From: Acorus gramineus
Taxonomy: Eukaryota > Streptophyta > Magnoliopsida > Acorales > Acoraceae
NCBI GenBank assembly: GCA_030737835.1
Contig: JAUJYN010000016.1
Coordinates: 186,001 to 250,000, forward strand
DNA: 64,000 nucleotides
Direction of reading: 5' to 3'
Part shown: piece by piece, positions 8,014 to 17,788 of the stretch
How positions within the stretch are numbered: the first letter of the stretch is position 1
Layout of the letters: every line of letters starts with the position of its first letter
Program-made: the position numbers and the translations under genes
Notes under the pieces: model-generated
Database searches by the model: none
What the model saw: the letters and a program-made list of their open reading frames with translations, nothing else
What the model was told of the DNA's origin: nothing

Positions 8014-9983
8014 CTGTAGAACAGAGAAAAATAGTTTATGCTTGAATCCATCACAAATACTTGATTGCAACAAACTCATTGCATTATATCACCCCTCCTG
8101 TGAAGTCAACAGATAAGATTCCAATGATTAAGGACAAGACATACATGTTAGACGCCATTCCAGCTTTTGGTGTTTGTTGATTCAATATCTAAGAAAAAGT
8201 TCATGCACAATCATAAAGATGAATGCAGCAACCCAACTATAAAAAATGAAAAGTTATACTACAGATATTTTTATATCTATTATAACAAAAAAAATCATAT
8301 CCACAATTGGCAGTTGAATGGATTCTCAAAAAGGAGTAAAAAAAATAAAAAAATAACTCCTTGGACCCTAAGAGCTACTGTGAATGAAAACCATAGAAAC
8401 TTTGAAGGCTTTTCATTGTTGGAAAATCACAAATGAAACATGTACAGCGAATGAAATAGAGTTGCTGATGATATGGTGAGTTACAGATAGGAACTTAGAG
8501 AAACTCTATATTTTCATGTAGAAAAAATTCATCCTGATGCTGAAGCAAGATGAAGCGGGGTACAGAAGTGAAGCGGGGTACAAAAGTCAAAGTTGAAAGA
8601 TCAAGCTCAAAATGAATTTCAGAAGTGAAGGGGGTCAATGTTTCATCTGGAACAGAAGATGATGACATTCTCAATTTGTTTGTTATTTTCTGCATTTGTA
8701 CAGATTTGTACACATTCTGCTACTACTTAGATTAGAGGATGCAAATAGTTATTTAGCACTAGTTATCCTCTCTAACTAGACTAGTACAGACTCTTCTGAT
8801 GTACATTTGGTTCATAGTAATGAAAATTACACACATTACTGGAAAAAAAAGGAATTCATATCGACTACTATTTAGCTGCCAAAAGGAAAGTTCAATTAGC
8901 AACTAACACAAGAATGTTCCCAATAGCTCATGTTATATCATAAAGCGTTCAGAAATTAGAACTACAGGCATTCAAATAAAACTTTCTGATCGAGTAATTG
9001 ATACATTCTAACTTAACTAATCACAATTCACAAGTATAGCATACAGGTCCTCATACAAATCTGGAAGAAGCCCAGGTTGAACAACTGCCCACTGAAAATT
9101 CTACTACTCATGACAACCTCTCAAACTTTTAACATAAAAATTGTGGATCTCACAAAACCAAATTTAAGAAGCATTCTTCTTTGTATACAAACAACAAACA
9201 GGCAGCATGCACTTGGTTGTTTGAGATCAAGTGTTAACCAATTAGAGAAGGCTGACTGAGTTTTAGGTAGTTAACTCAATGGAATTCTGCAGCCTTGGCA
9301 GAAAGACTCTGAGAAGTGGCACAGAACCAGGAGTCTATAGGGGTCAGGTGGATCAAAAAGGAAATATCTTCAGCGTGAGAAAATTCAGTTTGCAGCCGCC
9401 TCATCATCTAATTCTTGGGCTTGGAACATGATTACGATGGATGAAGAACAAAATGCAGTTTATTATTTTCTCCAGACAGCATATAAGTCTATGGAAGAAC
9501 TATTAGATTAATGTATCCTGTTTAAAACATCAATCCATAGACACAAGCCTTTCATCTTGGTCCGTTAGTGAATTACAATTATTTGATCCCTTAACATCCT
9601 TTTCAGAGATAAGGGGTACTAATTGCTAACCAGAGCTCAGTTAGTGAATTACAATTATTTTGAATAACCCAAAACAAAGAAAAACCTACAATTGGACCAC
9701 CCAAACCATGCGTCACCCATAATGGTGGAAAGTTAAGAAACACACACACTTCAATGAACATGTCGTGTCTGTCTTCGTGGCCGATACGAATCGGACACGC
9801 GACATGATACGGCACGCGTTGGACACGAGTTGGACATGTTACATATGTGTCCAATATTTATATATAAATTTTTAGATTTTGGACACACATGACGCATGAT
9901 AGACACAGAGTCGACACACAACACATATGCACACAACATTATTTATAGTTTATGGATTCATTGACGTGTCTTTGCCATGTCAA
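8014..9983. other. intergenic stretch, no gene recognised
   Basis: No recognisable gene. Two things stand out. There is a short direct repeat GAAGCGGGGTACA(G/A)AAGT near 8551-8585. There is also a cluster of GACACG/CGTGTC words near 9757-9925, a repeat style common at the ends of plant transposons. The matching stretch in copy 2 is 38041-40010. Confidence 0.5.
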
Positions 9984-11325
9984 TGCTACTAAATGTAATT
10001 ACTGCTACTGTTCAGAGTCTGATGGAAAAAGACCATCTGCACTGATGAATCCTGAACTGTAGAAATAGAAAAACACTGTTACTGTTCTAACTAGATAGTA
10101 CCCTCCTCCAATGGGATGGATTAAAGTGAACTCAGATGGACCCCCGTCTGCTGATTGTGCTGGATATGGGATGTTACTCAGAGACGGTGAAGAAAAATTT
10201 ATTGTTGGCGAAATGGGTAGATCTGAGTATGCATCAGTCAACCATCTTGAGTTGCTCAGTTTAAAAAGGGGTATTCAGATTTGCCTAGAGAAAGGATTTT
10301 CCGAAGTCCAATTTGAAATTATCCTCAAACAGTGGTTAATTGGATACATGGTAAAGATTGTATCCCACGGAGGCTGGTAATACAAAAAATGGAACTGTTA
10401 CATGAGTTAACTGAATGGACAGTTATCCACACCCATTTTATTGTTGGCAAAATGGCTAGACCCTTTTATGATGTAATAGGCATTCGTTGCGAGTCAACCA
10501 AATGCTCTGCCTTTATTTTTACATGTGATTACTCTGCCTTTATTTGGAGGTCAACAAGAACTCATTTTATAACTTTTACTCATTGGTTGAACAGGCTGTC
10601 CAAGCTGTACATAAAAAGCCTTCCTAAAAAAAATCTACAGTACTTTTTTGCTACTACTATTGGTTGCATTTGGAAGGAAAAATTTTGCAAGGTGTTTGAT
10701 GTGAAGGAAAAGCACAAAACCATGCTACTAAATGTAATTACTACTACTGTTCAGATTCTGATGGAAAAAAAAACATCTGCACTGATGAATACTGAACTGC
10801 AGAACCAGAAAAACACTGCTAATGTTCTAACTAGATGGTATCCTCCTCCAATGGGATGGATTAAAGTGAACTCGGATGGACCACTCTCTGCTGATCATGC
10901 TGGATATGGGTTGTTAATCAGAGACTGTGAAGGAAATTTCATTCGTTGGGGAAATGGCTAGATCTGAGGACGCATCAGTCAACCATCTTGAGTTGCTCGG
11001 TTTAAAAGGGGTATTCAGATTTTCCCAGAGAATGGATTTTCCACATTCCAATTTTGAAACTGATTCTCAAACAGTGATTGATTGGATTCATGGTAAAGGT
11101 TGTATCCCATGGATATCAAAGAGGCTGTTAATACAAAAAATGGAACTGTTGCATGAGTTAACTGAATGGACTGTTATCCACAATTCCACACCCATTTACA
11201 TTCCAATCATCCTGCAGACTTCGTTGCAAAGATCACTATTGGTAGTGTAATCATCCAACCTCACAATGTTTGGCCTGAGCTCCAGCAGTCCATTCTACTG
11301 GATAAACGGGGGTCTTTATGAAAGA
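9984..11325 (+). pseudogene. LINE ORF2 C-terminal fragment with duplicated RNase H part (copy 1)
   Basis: The C-terminal end of a plant non-LTR retrotransposon ORF2. Recognisable are the zinc-binding/linker region (GCIWKEKFCKVFDVKEKH, near 10660-10715) and the RNase H start WIKVNSDG with AGYG(M/L)L(L/I)RD. A direct duplication puts the WIKVNSDG unit twice, starting at about 9984 and 10723 (offset about 739 bp). The right unit keeps the later Asp-containing motif (ETDSQTVIDW) that completes the RNase H D-E-D set. In the left unit the equivalent Asp is lost. The tail ends near 11320 with a WPELQQSILLDKRGSL-like end. It is frameshifted and dead. The upstream reverse transcriptase is absent. Confidence 0.75.
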
Positions 11326-12623
11326 CAGGCAAGGGATTAGCTAAACACCACTCAATGCTTATGTTTGCCAAAGCCCACAATGAAATTACATCAGTTTTTT
11401 TGCTTATTGATACTTCGGTACAATTTGATGTAAATGTAATTAGGATCTTCCCTTTACTACTAGAAAAGCCTGTAAACAGAGAGGATGCAATCTAATCTTA
11501 AGACTAGATCTTTTCAAAGTTGGTATAACCCATAGTCCTCTGCTAAAAGACTGTTGGCAGTGAAAGATTCAAAGATTGATGTGAGACATCTGTATATGAG
11601 TACATTTGGTTCTATTAATACAGTTCATTGATTACCAAAAAAAACACCACCTTTTGCCCATCTTAATCTGAAAAATATGCTTTATATCATAAACACTAAA
11701 TCTCCAGCTCTTCAACATCTATCAATGAAGGAGCAACAAGAAAGAAAGACAAAGATTTAGAAACACACACACAAAAAAAAAAATATCAAACTTATTCCCA
11801 CAAATTTTCAACAACAGGAATTGAGAGCAATTAGTACAACAGGGAATAGTAACAGAGGAAATGGACCCATGTATTATAACTTCAATTGTCAATCTAGAAA
11901 CATCAGTTTGATAGGTAGGCATGTAATGATCACACGGCCACCTAAAAACGATGAAAAAAAGAACTGCTATAAATTAATTAATCCTGCTAAAGTAAAATGC
12001 AAGCATTAGTTTCCGACGGATGAACTCATTTCAGGTAAGAACAAGGGCCATAGTCAGACTGGTTGGTGAATGCAAGAAACAACTTAGAATCTTCTACATC
12101 CTGCTCAAATATGTATCTCGAAAGAATTGACAACTTAAATTATGGCAATATAACAAAAAGATTCAAAACCCAATCATCAAGAGCTGCACCTCTAAAATGA
12201 GATAGCTTGCAATAACATTTTACGGCTAGGGTAAGTCTAATCGCGATGATTCTACTTGCAATTTTCATCCTATAATATGGATAACAGCCACTATGCAAAG
12301 TTAACTATTGTCTGAATAAAAACTAGAGCAGTGTTGACAGGCTCAAAATACTACAGGGAAAGAATACTGAAGAAAGCACACCGATCAAGCAACGGAAAAC
12401 AAATTCTACTTAATATTTATATTCATTATAAAGACAAATGAAATCATAAGTTTATGAAAACCTATACAAATATATAGCCAATATGACAAACGACATTCAT
12501 GCATTAACTTTCACTGAGAAAAATATGAAATCAGAAACTCTTTCAATGAAACACCACAATTCAAAACAAAACCATACCAAAAAAGAGAAAGTGATTTCCA
12601 CTGCAATATGTTGAAATCGCCGG
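11326..12623. other. 3' flank of the GeBP-like gene, no separate gene seen
   Basis: AT-rich, non-coding. On the minus strand it follows the GeBP-like stop codon, so its right part probably holds that gene's 3' UTR and polyadenylation region. No definite poly(A) site can be fixed by eye. The same stretch is at 41340-42642. Confidence 0.5.
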
Positions 12624-13517
12624 CTACTGGTTAGCCGACCGCGTCAGAGCCTCCGATATCATCCTCAACTCAATGTTAATAAGCTTATTCTTCCTCGTCT
12701 CTAACTCATTCCGTTTCTGTGAGAGTTTAACATCCAATTCCCATAACTTCATCCATTTTTTCTCTAAATAACCAACTTCTTCCTTCCCAAGAAGTGCCAA
12801 ATTCTTCCTAAACACCCCTTCTCCTAACAGTGTTTTCCCATCCCTACAACAAACTTCCACCGACACATCTAAAAAGGGCGGGAGCTCCGTACCCTTCTTC
12901 GGCACCACCTTCACATCTTTTACGCCATTCCCATTCTCAGAAACGGTGTCCACCTTCTCATCCTTCCACAACCTCCCCCACATGTCTGACAGGGCAGGAT
13001 CTTTGACACGCCTGCCCTTCATTCGCTGGATCTTGTTCTTCATCTGTTTCCCCGTGACATTAACATGCAGCAACCGCCCCACAGAGGCATGAAAACTGTC
13101 GAAAAGATCCTTGTTCTTCACGACGCTCACCGCATTCACACCCTTCTTCGCACAGAAATCGACAAGCCCCCTCATGAGGGCCACCTCATCCTCCTCTGTG
13201 AAGACTCTAATGAATAGGGGGGTTTGCGAAGACTTCTTTTCCACAGGCACCTTCAACTTCTTTGCCTCGTCCTTCCCATTCTCGCCACCATGGACGCGCT
13301 TCTTTGAGGGCACGGAAGGGCCTGGATCCTGAACTCGGACCGGTTGACATTCTTCTTTTTCGTCGCCACCGACATCGTCGTCAGAGTCGTCGGCAGAAGA
13401 AGAGTCGGAGGTCAACGGGGGTGCCGATTTTGGAGGAGGCAGCGGCGGCGGAGGGGACTGGGAAGAGGTTTCCGAGGATGATGTTGAAGAGGAAGACGAA
13501 TCTTGAGGTTTTGACAT
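12624..13517 (-). CDS. GeBP-like (DUF573) transcription regulator, copy 1
   Basis: A 297-residue single-exon protein of the GLABROUS1-enhancer-binding/STOREKEEPER family, plant-specific nuclear DNA-binding proteins tied to trichome, cytokinin and stress regulation in Arabidopsis. Residues 1-55 are Ser/Pro/Asp-rich and acidic (SSADDSDDD). Residues 71-95 are basic and look like a nuclear signal (KKRVHGG...KKLKVPVEKK). The DUF573 domain lies at about 100-185 (LFIRVFTEEDEVALMRGLVDF; LFDSF; KIQRMKGR; WGRLWKD). The C-terminal 245-293 is Leu/Lys-rich and likely helical, as expected for the family's leucine-zipper-like tail. The start at 13517 (MSKPQDS) is chosen because family members begin with such an acidic segment. 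An in-frame upstream ATG at 13664 lies upstream of the TATA-like box and is lost in copy 2. The protein is identical to copy 2. Confidence 0.9.
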   Translation of the reverse strand: MSKPQDSSSSSTSSSETSSQSPPPPLPPPKSAPPLTSDSSSADDSDDDVGGDEKEECQPVRVQDPGPSVPSKKRVHGGENGKDEAKKLKVPVEKKSSQTPLFIRVFTEEDEVALMRGLVDFCAKKGVNAVSVVKNKDLFDSFHASVGRLLHVNVTGKQMKNKIQRMKGRRVKDPALSDMWGRLWKDEKVDTVSENGNGVKDVKVVPKKGTELPPFLDVSVEVCCRDGKTLLGEGVFRKNLALLGKEEVGYLEKKWMKLWELDVKLSQKRNELETRKNKLINIELRMISEALTRSANQ

Positions 13518-13530
13518 TGTAGAATTTTTT

Positions 13531-13598
13531 TTAGGGTTTCGTGTTTTTTTTTTTTTTTTTTGGTGAAATGAAATGTTTTGGTTTAGTAGCGTATTATA
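13531..13598 (-). promoter_or_regulatory. native promoter/5' UTR signals of GeBP-like copy 1
   Basis: On the minus strand a TATA-like TATAATA (13592-13598) lies about 75 nt before the ATG. It is followed by an A-rich run of 18 or so (about 13543-13561) and a telo-box AAACCCTAA (13531-13539), an element common in the 5' regions of plant housekeeping genes. The A-run length differs between the two gene copies. Confidence 0.5.
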
Positions 13599-13738
13599 GA
13601 GAGGGAAGGATTCACACGGAAAAGGCGGGATACGAAGGGACGGGATACCAATTACCAAGGTCATAAAGTTAAGATGGGTGGGTCGAGTTTACAATTGAAT
13701 TACTTAGCACAGATTCGTATGATCATAATAAATGGTGC

Positions 13739-14059
13739 TATTGTAAACTAAGTAAAATATAACTACATAAATAAAATACACAAATAAATAGAGAAGTAGA
13801 GAGAGGTATTTATTCTTCTTTGTTGGTTGATTGAATACAAGAGAAAGCCCCTCTATTTATAGGGTGCATGGAGAAATCCTAAAGGTGGAGAGTTACAAGT
13901 CCATAGAGGTGAGGGGGAGATAGTGGGGCAATAATAGGAGTGTTATGGAATAGAAGAGTGGGGGAGGTTATGGAGTTGAATGAGGGGGTTATGGAGTAGA
14001 AGAGTGGGGGAGGTTATGGGTTAGAGAAGTGGTGGTTATCCACCACCATATTCACAACA
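13739..14059 (-). mobile_element. 3' LTR of copia copy 1
   Basis: A 321-bp LTR. On the minus strand it begins TGTTGTGAATATGG and ends TTTACAATA, next to the 5-bp target duplication GGTGC (13734-13738). A TATA box (minus-strand CTATAAATAG, 13853-13862) points towards the GeBP-like gene, whose ATG is about 340 nt away. The polypurine tract CCAAGGGGGAG is just to its right (about 14060-14070). The first 130 or so bases on the left equal copy 2; the rest differ at about a dozen sites. Confidence 0.85.
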
Positions 14060-14310
14060 CTCCCCCTTGGATGACCACCACGCTAAGAAAATTGCCTCAT
14101 TAAAACCTTGCTTGGAAAACCCAATGGGAAAAAACCAAAGCGAAGGAAAAAGAGTACAATGTAAGTTAATCGTATAATAGTGTATGCGTTTGACACTGCC
14201 TCATTAAAACCTTGCCAGGAAAACCCAATGGGACAAAACCTAGGCGAAGGAAAAAGAGTACAGTTCACAAAATGTCATCAAAAATTACTCCCCCTCATAA
14301 GTACAAGATT

Positions 14311-17271
14311 TCAAGAATTTTGGTCACAAACTCGTCGCATCCCGATTTCATACACCAGCTTCTTGAATGTTGATGTCGACAAAGCTTTAGTAAATAAATC
14401 TGCAAGATTGTCCTTTGACTGAATTTGTTGAACATCAATTTCATGTCTCTGCTGGAGCTCATGAGTGTAAAAGAATTTTGGAGAAATATGCTTCGTTCTA
14501 TCACCCTTGATATATCCCCCATTGATTTGAGCAATGCATGCTGCATTGTCTTCATATATAGTTGTTGAAACATCTGTAATGAGCGATAGTCCGCATGCAG
14601 TACGAATATGATGAACCAAAGACCTTATCCACATGCATTCCCGGCTTGCTTCGTGGAGTGCAAGAATCTCAGAGTGGTTAGAAGACGTGGCGACCAAAGT
14701 CTGTTTCGTAGATCGCCAAGAGATTGCTGTGCCACCGCAAGTGAATACATAGCCTGTTTGTGAGCGAGCCTTGTGAGGATCTGAAAGATATCTAAATCTG
14801 CATAACCCTTTAGTTGTGCACCATTATTGGAATCCTTTGCATAGAATAGACCCATGTCTGATGTTCCACGAAGATAACGAAAAATGTGCTTCACACCATT
14901 CCAATGCCTTCGAGTTGGTGCAGAGCTAAATCTGGCCAATAAATTAACTGAAAATGCAATGTCAGGTCTAGTGCATTGGGCCAAATATAATAAGGCACCA
15001 ATTGCACTAAGATATGGTACTTCAGGACCAAGAAGATTTTCAGTATCTTCTTTTGGACGAAAAGAGTCCTTCTTTGGGTCAAGTAACCTTACTACCATTG
15101 GAGTACTTAATGGATGACATTTGTCCATATTAAACGCTTCAGGATTTTTTCAACATATGTTGTTTGATGAACAAGTATCCCATTTGAACTTTGCTCAATT
15201 TGCAAGCCGAGACAGTATCTTGTTTTTCCAAGATCTTTCATTTCAAACTCTTTTTCAGATATTCGGAAGCCTTTTCGAGCTCTTCAGGAGTTCCAATTAG
15301 ATTAATATCATCAACATATACTGCAATAATGGTAAATCCGAATTTCGTTTTCTTAATAAATACACAGGGGCATATCGGATTATTGACATATCCTTCTTTT
15401 ATTAAGTACTCACTAAGACGGTTATACCACATTCGTCCAGATTGCTTTAATCCATACAATGATCGTCTTAGCTTGATTGAGTACATGTTTCGTGGTTTTT
15501 TTAGTCCTTCAGGGACTTTCATATAAATGTCGGTATCTAATTTTCCATATAAATATGCAGTAACCACATCCATTAGCTGCATGTCAAGTCCTTCTGAGAC
15601 TACAAGACTAATTAAATACCGAAATGTGATCGTGTCCATCACAGGAGAATATGTCTCTTCAAAATCTATCCCAGGTCTCTGCAGGAAACCCTGTGCCACA
15701 AGACGAGCTTTGTATCTAACAATCTCGTTTCTTTCATTTCGTTTTCTCGCAAACACCCATTTACATCCTACTGGTTTAACACCTTCAGGGGTTAGGACTA
15801 CTGGTCCAAATACTTGGTGTTTTGCAAGTGAATCCAATTCTGTTTGAATAGCAGCTTTCCATTGTGGCCAACAATTTTTTCGTCTGCATTCATCCACTGA
15901 ACGTGGTTCTAAATCATTATCTGAAATGATTTCTGTAGCTACTGCAAATGAGAATATATCATCAACAAGCACTTGCTTTCGATCCCACAATATTTGTGAA
16001 TTTGCATAATTTATGGAAATTTCTTCATTTCCATATACTTGTTCTTCATGCACGGGCGTCACTTCAGGGACGTCAGTCTCTTCGGGGACTTGTATCACTT
16101 CAAGAGCTTCTTCCTCTGTAGGAGTTATTATTGTGGGTCTTTCAAGTGTTTCATACTCTTCTAGAGAATTATTCTTTATTGTTTTTCTCCTTCGGGGAGC
16201 TGAATCTTTTGAGCCTATAGGTCTTCCACGCTTCAGGCGTGTTTTTGTTGATTCATTAGCCGGCATATTAACAGTTTTTCCTATTGGAACATTAATTCGA
16301 GCTGGAGTATTAGCAGCTGGAATATGTGATTTCATCACTTTTGCTGCATCATTGAATGCATCTGGCAATTGATGCGCAATTCTTTGAAGATGGGTGATTC
16401 TTTGCACTTCAGTTTCACATTGATTAGTGCGAGGATCAAGATGAGACAAAGATGGAGTTTGCCATGTAAGTTTACGTCGTTCTTCTGGCGACGGATTTTC
16501 TCCCCCTAACGACGGGAATATTGTCTCATCAAAATGACAATCCGCAAATCGAGCGGTAAAAACATCCCCTATCAATGGTTCAAGATATCTTATAATAGAA
16601 GGAGAATCAAAGCCTACATAAATTCCCAATCGACGTTGAGGGCCCATTTTAGTTCGTTGTGTAGGGGCAATAGGAACTTGTACAGCACAACCAAAAATTC
16701 GAAGATGTGAAATATTTGGTTGATGACCCAGTACGAGCTGTAAAGGGGAATATTGATGATAAGCAGTTGGCCGAAGGCGAACTAATGCTGCTGCATGCAA
16801 TATAGCATGACCCCAAGCTGAAACGGGTAATTTTGTCCTCAAAAGCATAGGACGTGCAATTAGCTGAAGATGCTTAATAAATGATTCAGCTAATCCATTT
16901 TGGGTGTGCACATGAGCAATAGGGTGTTCAACATCGATGCCATGCGACATACAATAGTCGTTAAAAGTTTTCGATGTGAATTCACCAGCTCCATCAAGGC
17001 GTATTGACTTTATAGGATAATCTGAAAAATGAGACTGTAATCGGATTATCTGAGCAAGTAGTCTTGCAAATGCAGCATTCCGAGTGGATAATAGACAAAC
17101 ATGCGACCATCTAGCAGATGCGTCTATCAATACCATGAAATATTTGAATGGTCCACATGGGGGGTGGATTGGGCCACATATATCCCCTTGGATTCTTTGC
17201 AAAAATGTTGGTGACTCAACATTGACTTTTGTAGGGGATGGTCTAACTATCAATTTTAGCACGAAGTGCAT
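14311..17271 (-). pseudogene. pol region of copia copy 1 (fossil)
   Basis: Copia pol, broken by several lesions. Integrase core motifs (IQGDICGPIHPP, DGAGEF, HTQNGLAE) lie at about 16770-17270. Reverse transcriptase (CKWVFARKRN, GIDFEETYSPV, YGLKQSGRMWYNRL and the YVDD catalytic motif) lies at about 15240-15850. Copia-type RNase H (KHIFRYLRGTSDMGLFY, SSNHSEILALHEASRE) lies at about 14330-14920. The same region in copy 2 keeps a longer open frame. Confidence 0.85.
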
Positions 17272-17788
17272 TGATAGTGATTAGGTAAAAGAATCTTCTG
17301 GTTCTTAATGAATGCCCAAATGAATTATCAATTATTCGACGCATCATTGTAGACCCTGGATGCCCGAGACGATCATGCCAAAGTGTAAAAATATTTGAAT
17401 CATAGAACTTCTAGTTTGTTATAGCATATGATTCGATTGTTTTTATGGTTGTATAATACAGCCCGGATGAGAGAGCATGAAGTTTCTCTAATATATGCTT
17501 TTGGCCTGAAACAATTGAAGTAATACATAAATACTCCATATTGTTTTCACTTATAGTCTCAATATGATATCCATTAATACGAATATCCTTAAAACTTAGC
17601 AGATTTCTTCTGGATCTTGCTGAATATAATGCATCATTAATACAAAATTTTGTACCTTCTGGTAATATTATATTTGTTCTTCCAGAGCCTTCAATTAATT
17701 TTGTAGTACCAGAGATGGTATTAACATTTGCATTAATTAATGTCAACGTTGAAAAATATTTTCTATTTCGTAGGATTGTATGCGTTGT

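Noticed and set aside
8167-8436. 89-codon plus-strand frame (also 38194-38463)
   Set aside because: Low-complexity Lys/Asn/Tyr composition from AT-rich DNA. No recognisable domain.
13518-13664. Upstream start codon for GeBP-like copy 1 (49 extra residues)
   Set aside because: It lies upstream of the TATA-like box, reads through a poly(A) run as poly-Lys, and is out of frame in copy 2. The family starts with the acidic segment at 13517.
16013-16372. Plus-strand frames inside the copia elements (also 46047-46406, 15527-15847, 45561-45881)
   Set aside because: Shadows of the minus-strand copia pol frame.
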